Virus record (IMG/VR): IMGVR_UViG_3300027760_000040
Span: 1 to 42,629 of that record
DNA: 42,629 bases
From: a virus
Direction: 5' to 3' (one strand)
Part shown: in pieces, positions 1 through 7,354 of the stretch
Layout: each line of letters begins with the position of its first letter
Position numbering within the stretch: the stretch's first letter is position 1
Notes under the pieces: generated by a model
The model's input: the letters and a program-made list of their open reading frames with translations, nothing else
Database searches by the model: none
Told to the model about the DNA's origin: nothing
Position numbers and translations under genes: made by a program

Positions 1-1208
1 GTAGTAAACGTACCAGCCGCGGGAGTAATTGCGCCTATGGTGGTTCCGTTAATTGCCCCGCCAGAGATGGCCACAAAGCTTGCGCTCTGAGTAGACATGG
101 TTCCTAAACCCGTAATGTCGGTGTTAGGAATAGTTGCGGAGGCGGTTAGAGCAGAAGTTCCTGTTCCTTTAACGTAACCAGTTAACGTAGCAGCGCCTGT
201 ACCACCAGAAGCCACAGCAATTGGGGCAGACAATCCGCTGATGGTTCCGCCTGTAATGGCTACAGCATTGGCATTCTGTGTGGACATTGTGCCCAAACCA
301 GTAATGTCTGTGTTTGGAATGGTTGCAACACCAGTAAATGCAGATGTTCCATTACCTTTTAGGTAACCGCTTAAAGTGTTAGCGCCAGTTCCGCCGTTAG
401 CAACCACTAACGTACCACCAAGTGATATAGCGCCGTTTGTAGGAAGTGCTGGGGTTAGGCCAGTAGTTCCGCCATCAAATGTGGTGACGCCATTGCCTTG
501 AGCAAAAGCAAGCCAAGTTCCTGCTGTATAACCCTCAAACACTCCGTTTGTGGTGTTGTATCTGATCTGTCCAGTAACGCCAACAGGCTGTTGTGCAATC
601 GTTCCTTTAGGGATGGTCATGCCACCCGTGCCAGGTATTGTAGGATTGCTCACAATAGAAATTACAGGACTATTGGAGCCATCGCCATTTGCCACATCTA
701 TCTGATTAGCAGTCCCAAAGATTTGACGGCCAGCAATAGTAGTTCCACCAACAATTGCCAACATTCCTGTACCAGAAGCAGCAGCTATTGCCGCGGCAAT
801 ACCCGTTAGCTGAAAAGTGGGGTTACCTGAGACTCCATCGCCATTTGTGACGCTTAAGCCCAAACCAGAGGTAGAAAGTGTCCTTGAGGCTACCGTAGTG
901 CCAGAAGTCTTGGCAATTATGCCTGTAGAGGCTGATTCTAGGCTTCCAGAGGCACCGCTTAGGCTAAGACGTAGGTAAGACTGTGCGCCACCATCTGTGA
1001 TCGCTAAACCCGTATTAGTGGACAAATAACGACTATTAGGAAGGCTTGGCTCTTGATTCTTGGTCAAGAAGGTTTGAGTCTGGCTAGGTGAAGCAGCAAT
1101 AGCGCCCGTAGTGGTTTGTACGGTTACGCCATTTTGTACAACGGGCACAAGCTCCGTGCCTGTAATAGCACCCGCTGCTGGCAGTTGAGAGATTTGTACG
1201 TTTGCCAT
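1..1208 (-). CDS. Tail fibre protein, N-terminal part (truncated by left edge)
   Basis: The gene starts at an ATG at 1208, three bases after the stop of the zinc-ribbon gene, and stays open for 402 codons to the window edge. The product begins MANVQISQLPAAG and is rich in Gly, Thr, Ser and Ala, with repeated GGTG, GLGTMSTQ and TIPNTDITG strings typical of trimeric phage tail fibres. Such proteins bind the host surface outside the cell. The last visible residues (AAGTFTT) usually lead into a further beta-rich fibre domain. The partial fibre ORF at the right edge (41523-42629) is the obvious candidate for the missing part, but it is out of frame if the ends are simply joined. Fibre identity rests on composition and repeats, not on a catalytic motif. 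Confidence 0.75.
   Translation of the reverse strand, partial: MANVQISQLPAAGAITGTELVPVVQNGVTVQTTTGAIAASPSQTQTFLTKNQEPSLPNSRYLSTNTGLAITDGGAQSYLRLSLSGASGSLESASTGIIAKTSGTTVASRTLSTSGLGLSVTNGDGVSGNPTFQLTGIAAAIAAASGTGMLAIVGGTTIAGRQIFGTANQIDVANGDGSNSPVISIVSNPTIPGTGGMTIPKGTIAQQPVGVTGQIRYNTTNGVFEGYTAGTWLAFAQGNGVTTFDGGTTGLTPALPTNGAISLGGTLVVANGGTGANTLSGYLKGNGTSAFTGVATIPNTDITGLGTMSTQNANAVAITGGTISGLSAPIAVASGGTGAATLTGYVKGTGTSALTASATIPNTDITGLGTMSTQSASFVAISGGAINGTTIGAITPAAGTFT
31..408 (-). repeat. Two tandem 63-codon repeats within the tail fibre gene
   Basis: Two degenerate copies, offset by 189 bases (roughly 220-408 and 31-219), each encode an A-GGTGA-TL-GY-KG-GTSA string followed by A-TIPNTDITGLGTMSTQ and AISGG/AITGG. 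The DNA copies differ at many third positions, so the duplication is old or the copies evolve under protein-level selection. Repeats of this kind usually form the shaft of a trimeric fibre and recombine to change its length. Confidence 0.7.
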
Positions 1209-1210
1209 GA

Positions 1211-1552
1211 TTACGGACTCACATTCAGGTTATCAAGGTTCCCGTTATTTTCGGGCGTCTGTGTATTTTGCTCAGGTGATATTACAAAATCGCCATATCC
1301 ACCAGTTGTCAAAGAATTGTCTTGTACAGCCACGCTTTCATCAGGTCGTGGAAATCTTAGGTTAATTCTTTCCGTTTTTCTAGCGGGCAAACGGTAGGGA
1401 TCAAAGTTATCTTTACAGCCCTCATCACAGACACGCAGACCAGGGAAGTTTGGGTCTGATTGTAATGACACAAATGCTCTTTTCATGCGGCATCTATCGC
1501 AAATTGCTATTGCAACCGACGTAAGACCAGAAGTGTCAAGAAATGTAGGCAT
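1211..1552 (-). CDS. Small zinc-ribbon virion-module protein, unknown function
   Basis: The product has 113 residues. C18xxC21 and C42xxxC46 form a likely four-cysteine zinc ribbon, followed by a conserved-looking stretch around NFDPYRLPARKTE and an acidic, Asn-rich tail. The ATG at 1552 overlaps the stop of the adaptor gene (TAATG), so translation is probably coupled. Its position between the head-tail adaptor and the fibre gene suggests a small connector, fibre-attachment or assembly protein. That role is inferred from position only. I recall similar short proteins in environmental phages but know of no assigned function. Confidence 0.7.
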   Translation of the reverse strand: MPTFLDTSGLTSVAIAICDRCRMKRAFVSLQSDPNFPGLRVCDEGCKDNFDPYRLPARKTERINLRFPRPDESVAVQDNSLTTGGYGDFVISPEQNTQTPENNGNLDNLNVSP

Positions 1553-2625
1553 TACCGTGTGTAAACAGATATGTTGGGCGCAAAGTAGATGGGCGACTTA
1601 TCGCGCTCTTCTTGTTGCACCTCAAACAGGTACTTATCAGCCATTTTTTCAAGATATTGGATGCGCCCAGCATCAACTTGGGGCAATTCCATGCTCATTC
1701 TGTGCGCCAACATCATCTGAACAGCTTCATACCACCTTTGAGGGATCTCTAGCTCACCAGAAAGCGCTCCAACGTCCATAATTTGGCGCTGATACCAGAC
1801 TGTCATCTGAATAAATGGGTCACTAGGCGTTGGCCATAGGTAAACAGTAGGCTGTGGGATAGTTCTATCAAACCAAAACTGAAACGGCTGGTTGGCTGTG
1901 AAGTTTTTATTGGGCAAATTGGTGTAATCATCACGATTTAGGCGTGACATTTGGATTTCACGGCTGTTATTGCCCACAAACCATTCGCGCAGAGCCAATG
2001 TTGTGTTGTTGTAAGCGCGGATTCGGTAGTACATGACCGATTGGCCTGGGTCAATGTCAGTCCACACCCATTGATTGTCAGTAACAACTATGCTTCCGAG
2101 GTTGTTTAGGGTGTTCCATGTAACGCCATCAACGGAATACTCTAGCGTAATCGACCAAGTAGCCGATCCACCCCCAGCAACATAGGGTAAAAAGCCAATA
2201 GACCCAGCATAAATGGGATTATTGGTGCCGTAATTAACAGATATGTTGCCATTGGCGCTTGTTTGTTGACAAACTGTATCAATGTCGGAGTCGTAAACAT
2301 TTGCAATTACTCCACCAGCAGAGGTTGTGTATGACCCAGAAGGTCGGTTCATGGAGCGATACAGCACGTTCAGAACGTCTATGCAACCCACGGGCATGGT
2401 GTAGATGTATTGGTCAGCCTTTAGACCAAACACTTTTTTATTGATTGCCCAATAGTTGATGCCTTGATTGGCAAGATGCGACAGCAAGAAATATAAAGAT
2501 TGGCGAGCAGATACGATTTGCTCCGAGGTAAGCTCTTCGGCCAATTTTCCGCATCGACGCGCACCATGATCAATCAGATCTTGGACGCTGATAACGGTCT
2601 CTCCAACTGTGCCTGAATAAGCCAT
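1552..2625 (-). CDS. Head-tail adaptor / tail tubular protein with inserted beta-sandwich domain
   Basis: The product has 357 residues. The helical N-terminus (about 1-60) and the C-terminus (about 290-340, with IPQRWYEAVQMMLAHRM and a long helix) look like the adaptor proteins that dock under the portal of podoviruses (P22 gp4 / T7 gp11 style). Between about residues 97 and 220 sits a beta-rich, Gly/Ser/Thr-rich segment containing WSITLEYSVDGVTWNTL, which resembles a discoidin or carbohydrate-binding sandwich. The segment interrupts the adaptor-like part and is probably exposed on the tail. The gene follows the DUF6321-like gene by 8 bases and overlaps the next start by one base. The adaptor call is by fold-like pattern and order, so it is moderate; the insert is clear as a composition change. 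Confidence 0.6.
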   Translation of the reverse strand: MAYSGTVGETVISVQDLIDHGARRCGKLAEELTSEQIVSARQSLYFLLSHLANQGINYWAINKKVFGLKADQYIYTMPVGCIDVLNVLYRSMNRPSGSYTTSAGGVIANVYDSDIDTVCQQTSANGNISVNYGTNNPIYAGSIGFLPYVAGGGSATWSITLEYSVDGVTWNTLNNLGSIVVTDNQWVWTDIDPGQSVMYYRIRAYNNTTLALREWFVGNNSREIQMSRLNRDDYTNLPNKNFTANQPFQFWFDRTIPQPTVYLWPTPSDPFIQMTVWYQRQIMDVGALSGELEIPQRWYEAVQMMLAHRMSMELPQVDAGRIQYLEKMADKYLFEVQQEERDKSPIYFAPNISVYTR

Positions 2626-2633
2626 TCGTTACC

Positions 2634-3017
2634 TCACCATCCTGGGCAGTTCCAACGCTTCAAGGATGCTTTTGCCCTTGGAGCGTCACCTTTTGAATGC
2701 TCTACAACACCGCTCATGCGCGAGCAGAACGAGTCCTTTCGAGCGCCGCCTTGTGGTTGCGGAGCTTTCAAATGACTTCCTGTCTCACGATTGTACTTAG
2801 CCCTACCCTTGGCGGTCAATCCAGCGCCCTTTTCCACAGACAGCTTTTCTCCACGGCCAACCGCTAGGCTTGGGCCACCCTCTTTAAACTTCTTACCTTT
2901 ATCGGCAGCGGCAAAGTCTTTTCCTACTTTTTGAGGAATACCAACCTTCTTTGCAAAGCTAGGGTTATGCGCTACGGCTTCCATGAGCCTGTGTTGAGAT
3001 GCTGATTTGCTAGGCAT
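2634..3017 (-). CDS. DUF6321-like basic protein of the virion module
   Basis: The product has 127 residues from ATG 3017 (MPSKSASQHRLMEAV). An in-frame TTG at 3026 overlaps the upstream stop but has no better support. The N-terminal part (SASQHRLMEAVAHNPSFAKK) resembles a short motif I have seen in many environmental phage proteins. The C-terminal half has the string LTAKGRAKYN, then LKAPQPQGGA, then SFCSRM, and ends in WNCPGW, which resembles the DUF6321 family. The protein is strongly basic and probably binds DNA or packs inside the virion, but no function is established. Family assignment is from memory. Confidence 0.65.
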   Translation of the reverse strand: MPSKSASQHRLMEAVAHNPSFAKKVGIPQKVGKDFAAADKGKKFKEGGPSLAVGRGEKLSVEKGAGLTAKGRAKYNRETGSHLKAPQPQGGARKDSFCSRMSGVVEHSKGDAPRAKASLKRWNCPGW

Positions 3018-3022
3018 GGCTG

Positions 3023-3796
3023 TCAATCCGAATTTTTAATAAGAACAATTTCAAAGAAACCCGCCGCTTCATTGTTTGCCGCCCCGCCAATTGCTTCGCC
3101 TTGAATGCGAGTTTTTTCAGCAATTGAGAGAGGGTAGGGAAATGGTTGAGTTGAAATACTGTTATTGGTAACAATCAATGGGCCAGTGATGGCAATTCCA
3201 TTTGTTCCCACAAAACGAGTTCTTGCAGTAATTAAGCTGGTTCCAGTATCTTGTGCCAAACCAATTCGCGCAATTGCCAAGTAGCCAGTGTAGCCAGCGG
3301 GTACTGTGTATTGGCTTGATGTTGCATTGTTGTAGCCTACAGCAATTAAGTTATAGATCGTTGCTGGTACGCCAGCAGTTACAACGCCAGAACCAATGTA
3401 AATCGTTCCTGCATTGGCCAATCCAGTTCCAGCACTTGCAACCAACATACTGTTGATACGCAAAAATGATTTGGTAGTCGTTACGGCGGTCTGACCATTC
3501 ATGGTCACGGTCTCAGTAATAACATCGTAATTGGCGTCTAAGCCCGTGAGTAGCACGGTTCTTGCACCAGTTCCCGCCGCTGTATCGCTGGCGCTAGATG
3601 AACTTACAGTCATCTGTAAAGCGGCAGCAGGAAATGATAAATCTCCAATAGGAGTAATCATCTCCCACGCAGTATCAACATCGGAGTTATAACCAGATAC
3701 CGTAACAATTGAGTGGCCCTGAATTTGACCGCGGGATACTTGCAATTCAAACGGCTCGTATGCGCCTTGACGCGACGCAGAAGAATAGATTCCCAT
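3023..3796 (-). CDS. Putative virion structural protein (beta-rich)
   Basis: The product has 257 residues and is rich in Ser, Thr, Gly, Ala and Val, with no Cys and with alternating hydrophobic patterns typical of beta-sandwich virion proteins. It begins MGIYSSASRQGAYEPFELQVSRG and ends in a charged strand (FFEIVLIKNSD). A good Shine-Dalgarno sequence (AGGAGAT, spacing 5) precedes ATG 3796. It lies downstream of the capsid and decoration genes and follows a hairpin with a U-run, so it may be made at a different level from the capsid. I cannot name the family. Head fibre, decoration or neck protein are all possible. Confidence 0.6.
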   Translation of the reverse strand: MGIYSSASRQGAYEPFELQVSRGQIQGHSIVTVSGYNSDVDTAWEMITPIGDLSFPAAALQMTVSSSSASDTAAGTGARTVLLTGLDANYDVITETVTMNGQTAVTTTKSFLRINSMLVASAGTGLANAGTIYIGSGVVTAGVPATIYNLIAVGYNNATSSQYTVPAGYTGYLAIARIGLAQDTGTSLITARTRFVGTNGIAITGPLIVTNNSISTQPFPYPLSIAEKTRIQGEAIGGAANNEAAGFFEIVLIKNSD

Positions 3797-3808
3797 GTTT
3801 ATCTCCTG

Positions 3809-3835
3809 AAAAAAGTAGGGGCCGAAGCCCCCACT
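3809..3835 (-). terminator. Rho-independent terminator with UUCG loop
   Basis: On the minus strand the RNA forms a 9-bp stem, AGTGGGGGC / GCCCCTACT with one G-U pair, closed by a UUCG tetraloop and followed by six U residues. It lies directly after the stop of the 316-residue Lys/Gly-rich gene and just before the ribosome-binding site of the 257-residue gene. It probably terminates part of the late transcript and so lowers expression of genes after the capsid block. Confidence 0.75.
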
Positions 3836-3836
3836 C

Positions 3837-4787
3837 TTAGCACTCTACAGAACCGCCACGCTTCTTAGCGGGGGAAACCGTCACAGACTTCTCGGTTTTA
3901 GTTACGCTGCCAGGCTTTTTCTCTGGGCTGGTAAAGAATCCCTTTACGCCTTCATAAACGCGCTTGGGGAATCCGAGAATTGCGTCACGAGTAGCTTCGT
4001 TCTCTGCTTTCTCAGCAGCCTTCTCAGCCTCCATGCGCTTGGTTTCACGAGCGATGATGGGATCAACCGCACCGCCCGTGTCATACTTTTTTACTGAACC
4101 ACCTTTTTTATAGGTTCCAGAAAGTTGGTTAATGCTAACGGGACGTGCTGGACGCTTATTTCCCTGCGGCATTTCTACAGCCGCTCCATCGTCCTGAACT
4201 GCTCCGCCCCTAGCAAACTTTTTTGTGGCACCACCTTTTTTGTAGCCACCAGCATTGGATTTAGCAACGCCACCAGTAGCATAGCCACCGCCATTGCCTT
4301 CTTTCACTTCGCCAGTTTTAGCTGGAGAGTTATCAGGCTTGGATGTGTGTATCTTGGTGTCACGGTAAGCTCCACCTTGCTTCTCGGTGTTGATGATGCC
4401 GCCTTCTTTGTAGCCGCCTTGAGCGTTAGCAACGCCGCCAGTCTTCAAGCCCTTGTGAGCTTTGCTAGCAGGTTTGCCTTCGTGAGATTTTAACTCTTTC
4501 TCAATTTTACCCATCTTGGCCATCTCGGCTTTGTGGGTGGCTTTGGACTCCATTTCACCGCCTTTTTTCATAGCTGGAGGAACAGCCATGGCTTTACGGC
4601 GAGCTGCCAATGAGGGCTTGGCAGGACGAGCAGCGGGCATCATGCCGCCGCGTGCGGGCATAGCGGAAGGCAATACGGCTGGCATTGCACCACCCATAGC
4701 TTTTTTAACTTCCCCGCCCTTTTTGAGCTTCAATTCAATTGAAGGCTCGGTGGTCATCATTTTGACCATTGGTTTGAACTCGGCCAT
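3837..4787 (-). CDS. Lys/Gly repeat virion-associated protein (KKGG repeats)
   Basis: The product has 316 residues, is very basic and is of low complexity. Short units such as LKKGGEVKK, MKKGGEMES, YKKGGATKK, YKKGGSVKK, FARGGAV and YDTGGAV recur through the chain, mixed with Ala/Met/Pro-rich spacers and one helix (about 245-275, EAEKAAEKAENEATRD). It ends KKRGGSVEC. The same GG-K-Y-GG style appears in the 468-residue protein at 37300-38706 and at the C-terminus of the 1108-residue protein. An unstructured, DNA-binding or capsid-interior role fits the charge, but nothing in the sequence proves it. ATG 4787 has a good Shine-Dalgarno (AAGGAG). Confidence 0.6.
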   Translation of the reverse strand: MAEFKPMVKMMTTEPSIELKLKKGGEVKKAMGGAMPAVLPSAMPARGGMMPAARPAKPSLAARRKAMAVPPAMKKGGEMESKATHKAEMAKMGKIEKELKSHEGKPASKAHKGLKTGGVANAQGGYKEGGIINTEKQGGAYRDTKIHTSKPDNSPAKTGEVKEGNGGGYATGGVAKSNAGGYKKGGATKKFARGGAVQDDGAAVEMPQGNKRPARPVSINQLSGTYKKGGSVKKYDTGGAVDPIIARETKRMEAEKAAEKAENEATRDAILGFPKRVYEGVKGFFTSPEKKPGSVTKTEKSVTVSPAKKRGGSVEC

Positions 4788-4797
4788 GATTTACTCC

Positions 4798-5238
4798 TTA
4801 AACTTTCTGGGCGTAAACCACGGTCAGGCGGAATACGCCTTGAGTAGCTACGGTGCCATTAGGATCAGCAGTAAATACCACGCTTTGGTTTGCGCCAATG
4901 TCTGACATTGCGGTCAGTTGAGCAGCAGTAAATGTCAAAGTAGTACGACCAGCAGCGCTAGCGTCAGTTGCAGACAAATACTGTGTACCAGCAGCAGCGG
5001 TTCCAATAGTTACTGGAACTTGTGTAGCAGTACCAAAGGAAGGAGCGGTCACCATATCAACCAAGAAGTTAATAATTTGTGAGTTCGCAGGTAATGTGAT
5101 TGTGGAGCTAACGGCAGTGCCAGCAGCTACAGTAGTCACAGTAGTGGTTTGTGTGAGTACGACAAATCCACCATCAGTGGTGTCTGTCAATGTACCCGAC
5201 CCCGCACGCAGGGTTGAACCAAAATAGGTTTGTGCCAT
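4798..5238 (-). CDS. Putative head decoration / minor structural protein
   Basis: The product has 146 residues and is rich in Thr, Ala and Val, with strong beta periodicity and no charged clusters. It reads like a compact beta-sandwich (FVVLTQTTTVTTVAAGTAV, then STITLPANSQIINF). It lies between the major capsid gene and the Lys/Gly repeat gene, with a good Shine-Dalgarno (CAGGAGA). Position and composition suggest a capsid decoration or head-fibre protein. No family is recognised with certainty. Confidence 0.6.
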   Translation of the reverse strand: MAQTYFGSTLRAGSGTLTDTTDGGFVVLTQTTTVTTVAAGTAVSSTITLPANSQIINFLVDMVTAPSFGTATQVPVTIGTAAAGTQYLSATDASAAGRTTLTFTAAQLTAMSDIGANQSVVFTADPNGTVATQGVFRLTVVYAQKV

Positions 5239-5257
5239 TCTTTTCTCCTGTTGAAGA

Positions 5258-5276
5258 GGGGAGGACTAGCCTCCCC
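5258..5276 (-). other. Intergenic hairpin downstream of the major capsid gene
   Basis: A perfect 7-bp stem GGGGAGG / CCTCCCC with a 5-base loop fills the gap after the capsid gene on the minus strand. It lacks a U-run, so it is more likely an mRNA-stabilising or processing hairpin, or a weak pause, than an intrinsic terminator. Confidence 0.5.
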
Positions 5277-5284
5277 CACTTTCT

Positions 5285-6199
5285 TTAAACGCCGGGAGTA
5301 CCGTACATTGCACGCCAGTCGGTGAAACCAACTTGGTAACGCTCGGTAGCCTTGTAACGCATAGAATCGGTCTCAAAGTCGCCTTCCATGGTTTTCTCAA
5401 GCTTACGACGCATCAAGAGCTTCATGCCTTCTGGGGCATCAGTCTGAACCCACCATGCGGTTGGGTTGGTCAAACGTGACAGAACAGCAGCGCCCTCGTC
5501 CAGCAAACCGATAGATTTGATCGGGTTGATGTCGTTGTTGGCGTTACCAGCACGCAGAACAGACTTCAGCAAAACCTCAGCTTGGAACACGTTGCCAGGA
5601 GCAACCACCAATTGACGTGGCACCAGACGGATCTTCTTGCCATTGTTGTCCACAGCCTGACGGATCTGGATCAACATTTGCTCAAGAGAGGTCTGTGACA
5701 AGTTGGCAGCAGTAGCCAACAGGTTGCTTGCAGTGCCGTTCACGATGGGGTGTGAAGCGCTGTTCAGTTGCACGCCGTCGCCGCCTGGGTAGGCCGAGTT
5801 AAACGCACGGTTCAACACGTTAGCAGACAGAGTTTCTTTGGTCTCAATCAAAGACTGAGCCAAGTGACGAGCGTAAACTTGACCGATGCGGATGTGGTCA
5901 CCGTCCTCAACCAAAACTTTGGTCAAAGCAAATGCCAAGCCAAAGACTTGGTAGACATAGCGCTGGAGGAACAACACGCCACCTTGTTGGTACGACACTG
6001 GGGTGCCGTCTGGCAACTGAGGTGCTGCACCGAAACCGTACAGGACGGGTTCTTCGTGGTAGTTACGTGGGATGCCTTCCTGCTCGCGGAACACACGGCT
6101 CCACTCATCAGTGCGCTGATCATAAACGCCGTCGAAGCATTCGTTCAGGATAGGTTCAACAATCGAACGAAAGTCCGTACTTCTCATTGGAGCTGCCAT
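5285..6199 (-). CDS. Major capsid protein (HK97-fold, inferred)
   Basis: The product has 304 residues, a normal size for a compact HK97-fold capsid protein. The order scaffold, small gene, decoration gene, then this gene matches phage head modules. Internal text such as KETLSANVLNRAFNSAYPGGDG, split by aromatic and Gly residues, followed by QLVVAPGNVFQAEVLLKSVL and then DAPEGMKLLMRRKLEKTMEG, resembles the E-loop, P-domain and closing strands of Mu-gpT-like and related capsid proteins. ATG 6199 follows a strong Shine-Dalgarno (AAGGAGG). I see no protease gene next to it, so scaffold removal may be non-proteolytic, as in P22. The capsid role is well supported by context; the exact subfamily is uncertain. 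Confidence 0.8.
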   Translation of the reverse strand: MAAPMRSTDFRSIVEPILNECFDGVYDQRTDEWSRVFREQEGIPRNYHEEPVLYGFGAAPQLPDGTPVSYQQGGVLFLQRYVYQVFGLAFALTKVLVEDGDHIRIGQVYARHLAQSLIETKETLSANVLNRAFNSAYPGGDGVQLNSASHPIVNGTASNLLATAANLSQTSLEQMLIQIRQAVDNNGKKIRLVPRQLVVAPGNVFQAEVLLKSVLRAGNANNDINPIKSIGLLDEGAAVLSRLTNPTAWWVQTDAPEGMKLLMRRKLEKTMEGDFETDSMRYKATERYQVGFTDWRAMYGTPGV

Positions 6200-6210
6200 G
6201 ATTCGCCTCC

Positions 6211-6783
6211 TTAAACAGCGTTAGTAGTTGCTTGGAACTGCGATTCATTGATCGTAGCACGCACAACAGTATATGAATCGCCCCAAGCGTTATCTACGAG
6301 GGGGGCCAAGTCCACAATACGCATCTGTGCGCTGTTACCAGCACCAACTAGAGTTGTGGAAAGTGTGCACTGAGACAAACCAGTGACATTGCTGCCAGCA
6401 GTGGTGTTGCTCAAGTCGGCTTGATCGCCAACAGAAGTTTGTGCCAAAGAACCGTCAGCTTGAATTTCATACACGATGTTAGGATCATTGTAGAAATAAG
6501 CAATGCATGAACCAGTTTGGTATGCAGTGCTAGCGGGCCAGTAGTTGGACACGCGACGACGACCAGTAGTGTCAGTCCACTCAACACCAGCAAAGGCACC
6601 GAGGAACGAGTCACCAGCAGCGGCGATTTGGATTACGCCAGTAGTAGCCAACTTTACGGGTTGACCTTTCAGGATGTCGCTGGAATAACCAGAGACGATA
6701 CCGCCAGCAAGCGCTTGGGCGCGATCCAGACCAGATGGATGGAACGCAGGGCGCATACCGAACGGAGCGTTTGTAGAAGACAT
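6211..6783 (-). CDS. Putative capsid decoration / stabilising protein
   Basis: The product has 190 residues and starts MSSTNAPFGMRPAFHPSG, a beginning I associate with small phage head proteins encoded just before the major capsid gene. The rest is Thr/Ser/Ala-rich and beta-patterned, with an internal SFLGAFAGVEWTDTTGRRR stretch. It lies 11 bases upstream of the capsid gene with a clear Shine-Dalgarno (AAGGAGT). A role as an external decoration or head-stabilising protein is likely from position, not proven. Confidence 0.65.
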   Translation of the reverse strand: MSSTNAPFGMRPAFHPSGLDRAQALAGGIVSGYSSDILKGQPVKLATTGVIQIAAAGDSFLGAFAGVEWTDTTGRRRVSNYWPASTAYQTGSCIAYFYNDPNIVYEIQADGSLAQTSVGDQADLSNTTAGSNVTGLSQCTLSTTLVGAGNSAQMRIVDLAPLVDNAWGDSYTVVRATINESQFQATTNAV

Positions 6784-6818
6784 AGTCTTACTCCTTTAAG
6801 TTCGATGTGTATTGGCTA

Positions 6819-7352
6819 TTAAAAGATTGGAGCCTCTACACGTTGATCAATGTTGTCCAAGCCTTCGCCTTCAATTCGACCCAACGCTTTACCGTTGCTA
6901 TCGCGTCCAACTTGCTGCTCCGCTTGAAGTCGAATCTTGTTCGCTTCCTCAAGTGGTGCATCGTGGTGAAAGTGCGCCATAATATCCTGATAGATATCCA
7001 TCGGGATTTTGTGGAGCAACATCTCGTTGCACGCAATAAAACCAGTGTGTTCGCCAGCTTTTACGCGATAGTTCTCAAAGTTTGGAAATTCCTCGGCTTT
7101 AACGGGAACATAACCTATGCGAATACGCTTATCAATACTGTCATAACTATTGGTTGTCGATAACCAGCAAAGATGCCATCCTTTTAACTCTGGCGTCTTG
7201 GGCAATGCGCTTTGTGTCCATTCATCACTCCACATCTTGCGACGTTCCTGAGACGACATGAACTTCTCTTCGGGGGCAGCGCGGTCTAGATCTTGCGAAG
7301 ATCGGTTCTCACGACCACCAGCGGAGAGAGATTTCTTTAAACGAGATTCCAT
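6819..7352 (-). CDS. Conserved virion-module protein of unknown function
   Basis: The product has 177 residues, with a charged N-terminus (LKKSLSAGGRENRSSQDLDR), a Trp-rich centre (WSDEWTQSALPKTPELKGWH), an alpha/beta section and a C-terminal helix (PLEEANKIRLQAEQQVG). It lies 2 bases after the scaffold gene. That position is often held by small scaffold partners or capsid-assembly factors. I recognise no catalytic motif and cannot name the family. Confidence 0.55.
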   Translation of the reverse strand: MESRLKKSLSAGGRENRSSQDLDRAAPEEKFMSSQERRKMWSDEWTQSALPKTPELKGWHLCWLSTTNSYDSIDKRIRIGYVPVKAEEFPNFENYRVKAGEHTGFIACNEMLLHKIPMDIYQDIMAHFHHDAPLEEANKIRLQAEQQVGRDSNGKALGRIEGEGLDNIDQRVEAPIF

Positions 7353-7354
7353 TT

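Noticed and set aside
4125-4905. Two plus-strand frames opposite the Lys/Gly repeat gene
   Set aside because: Products of antisense reading of repeats; no start signals and opposite to the transcription of the whole block.
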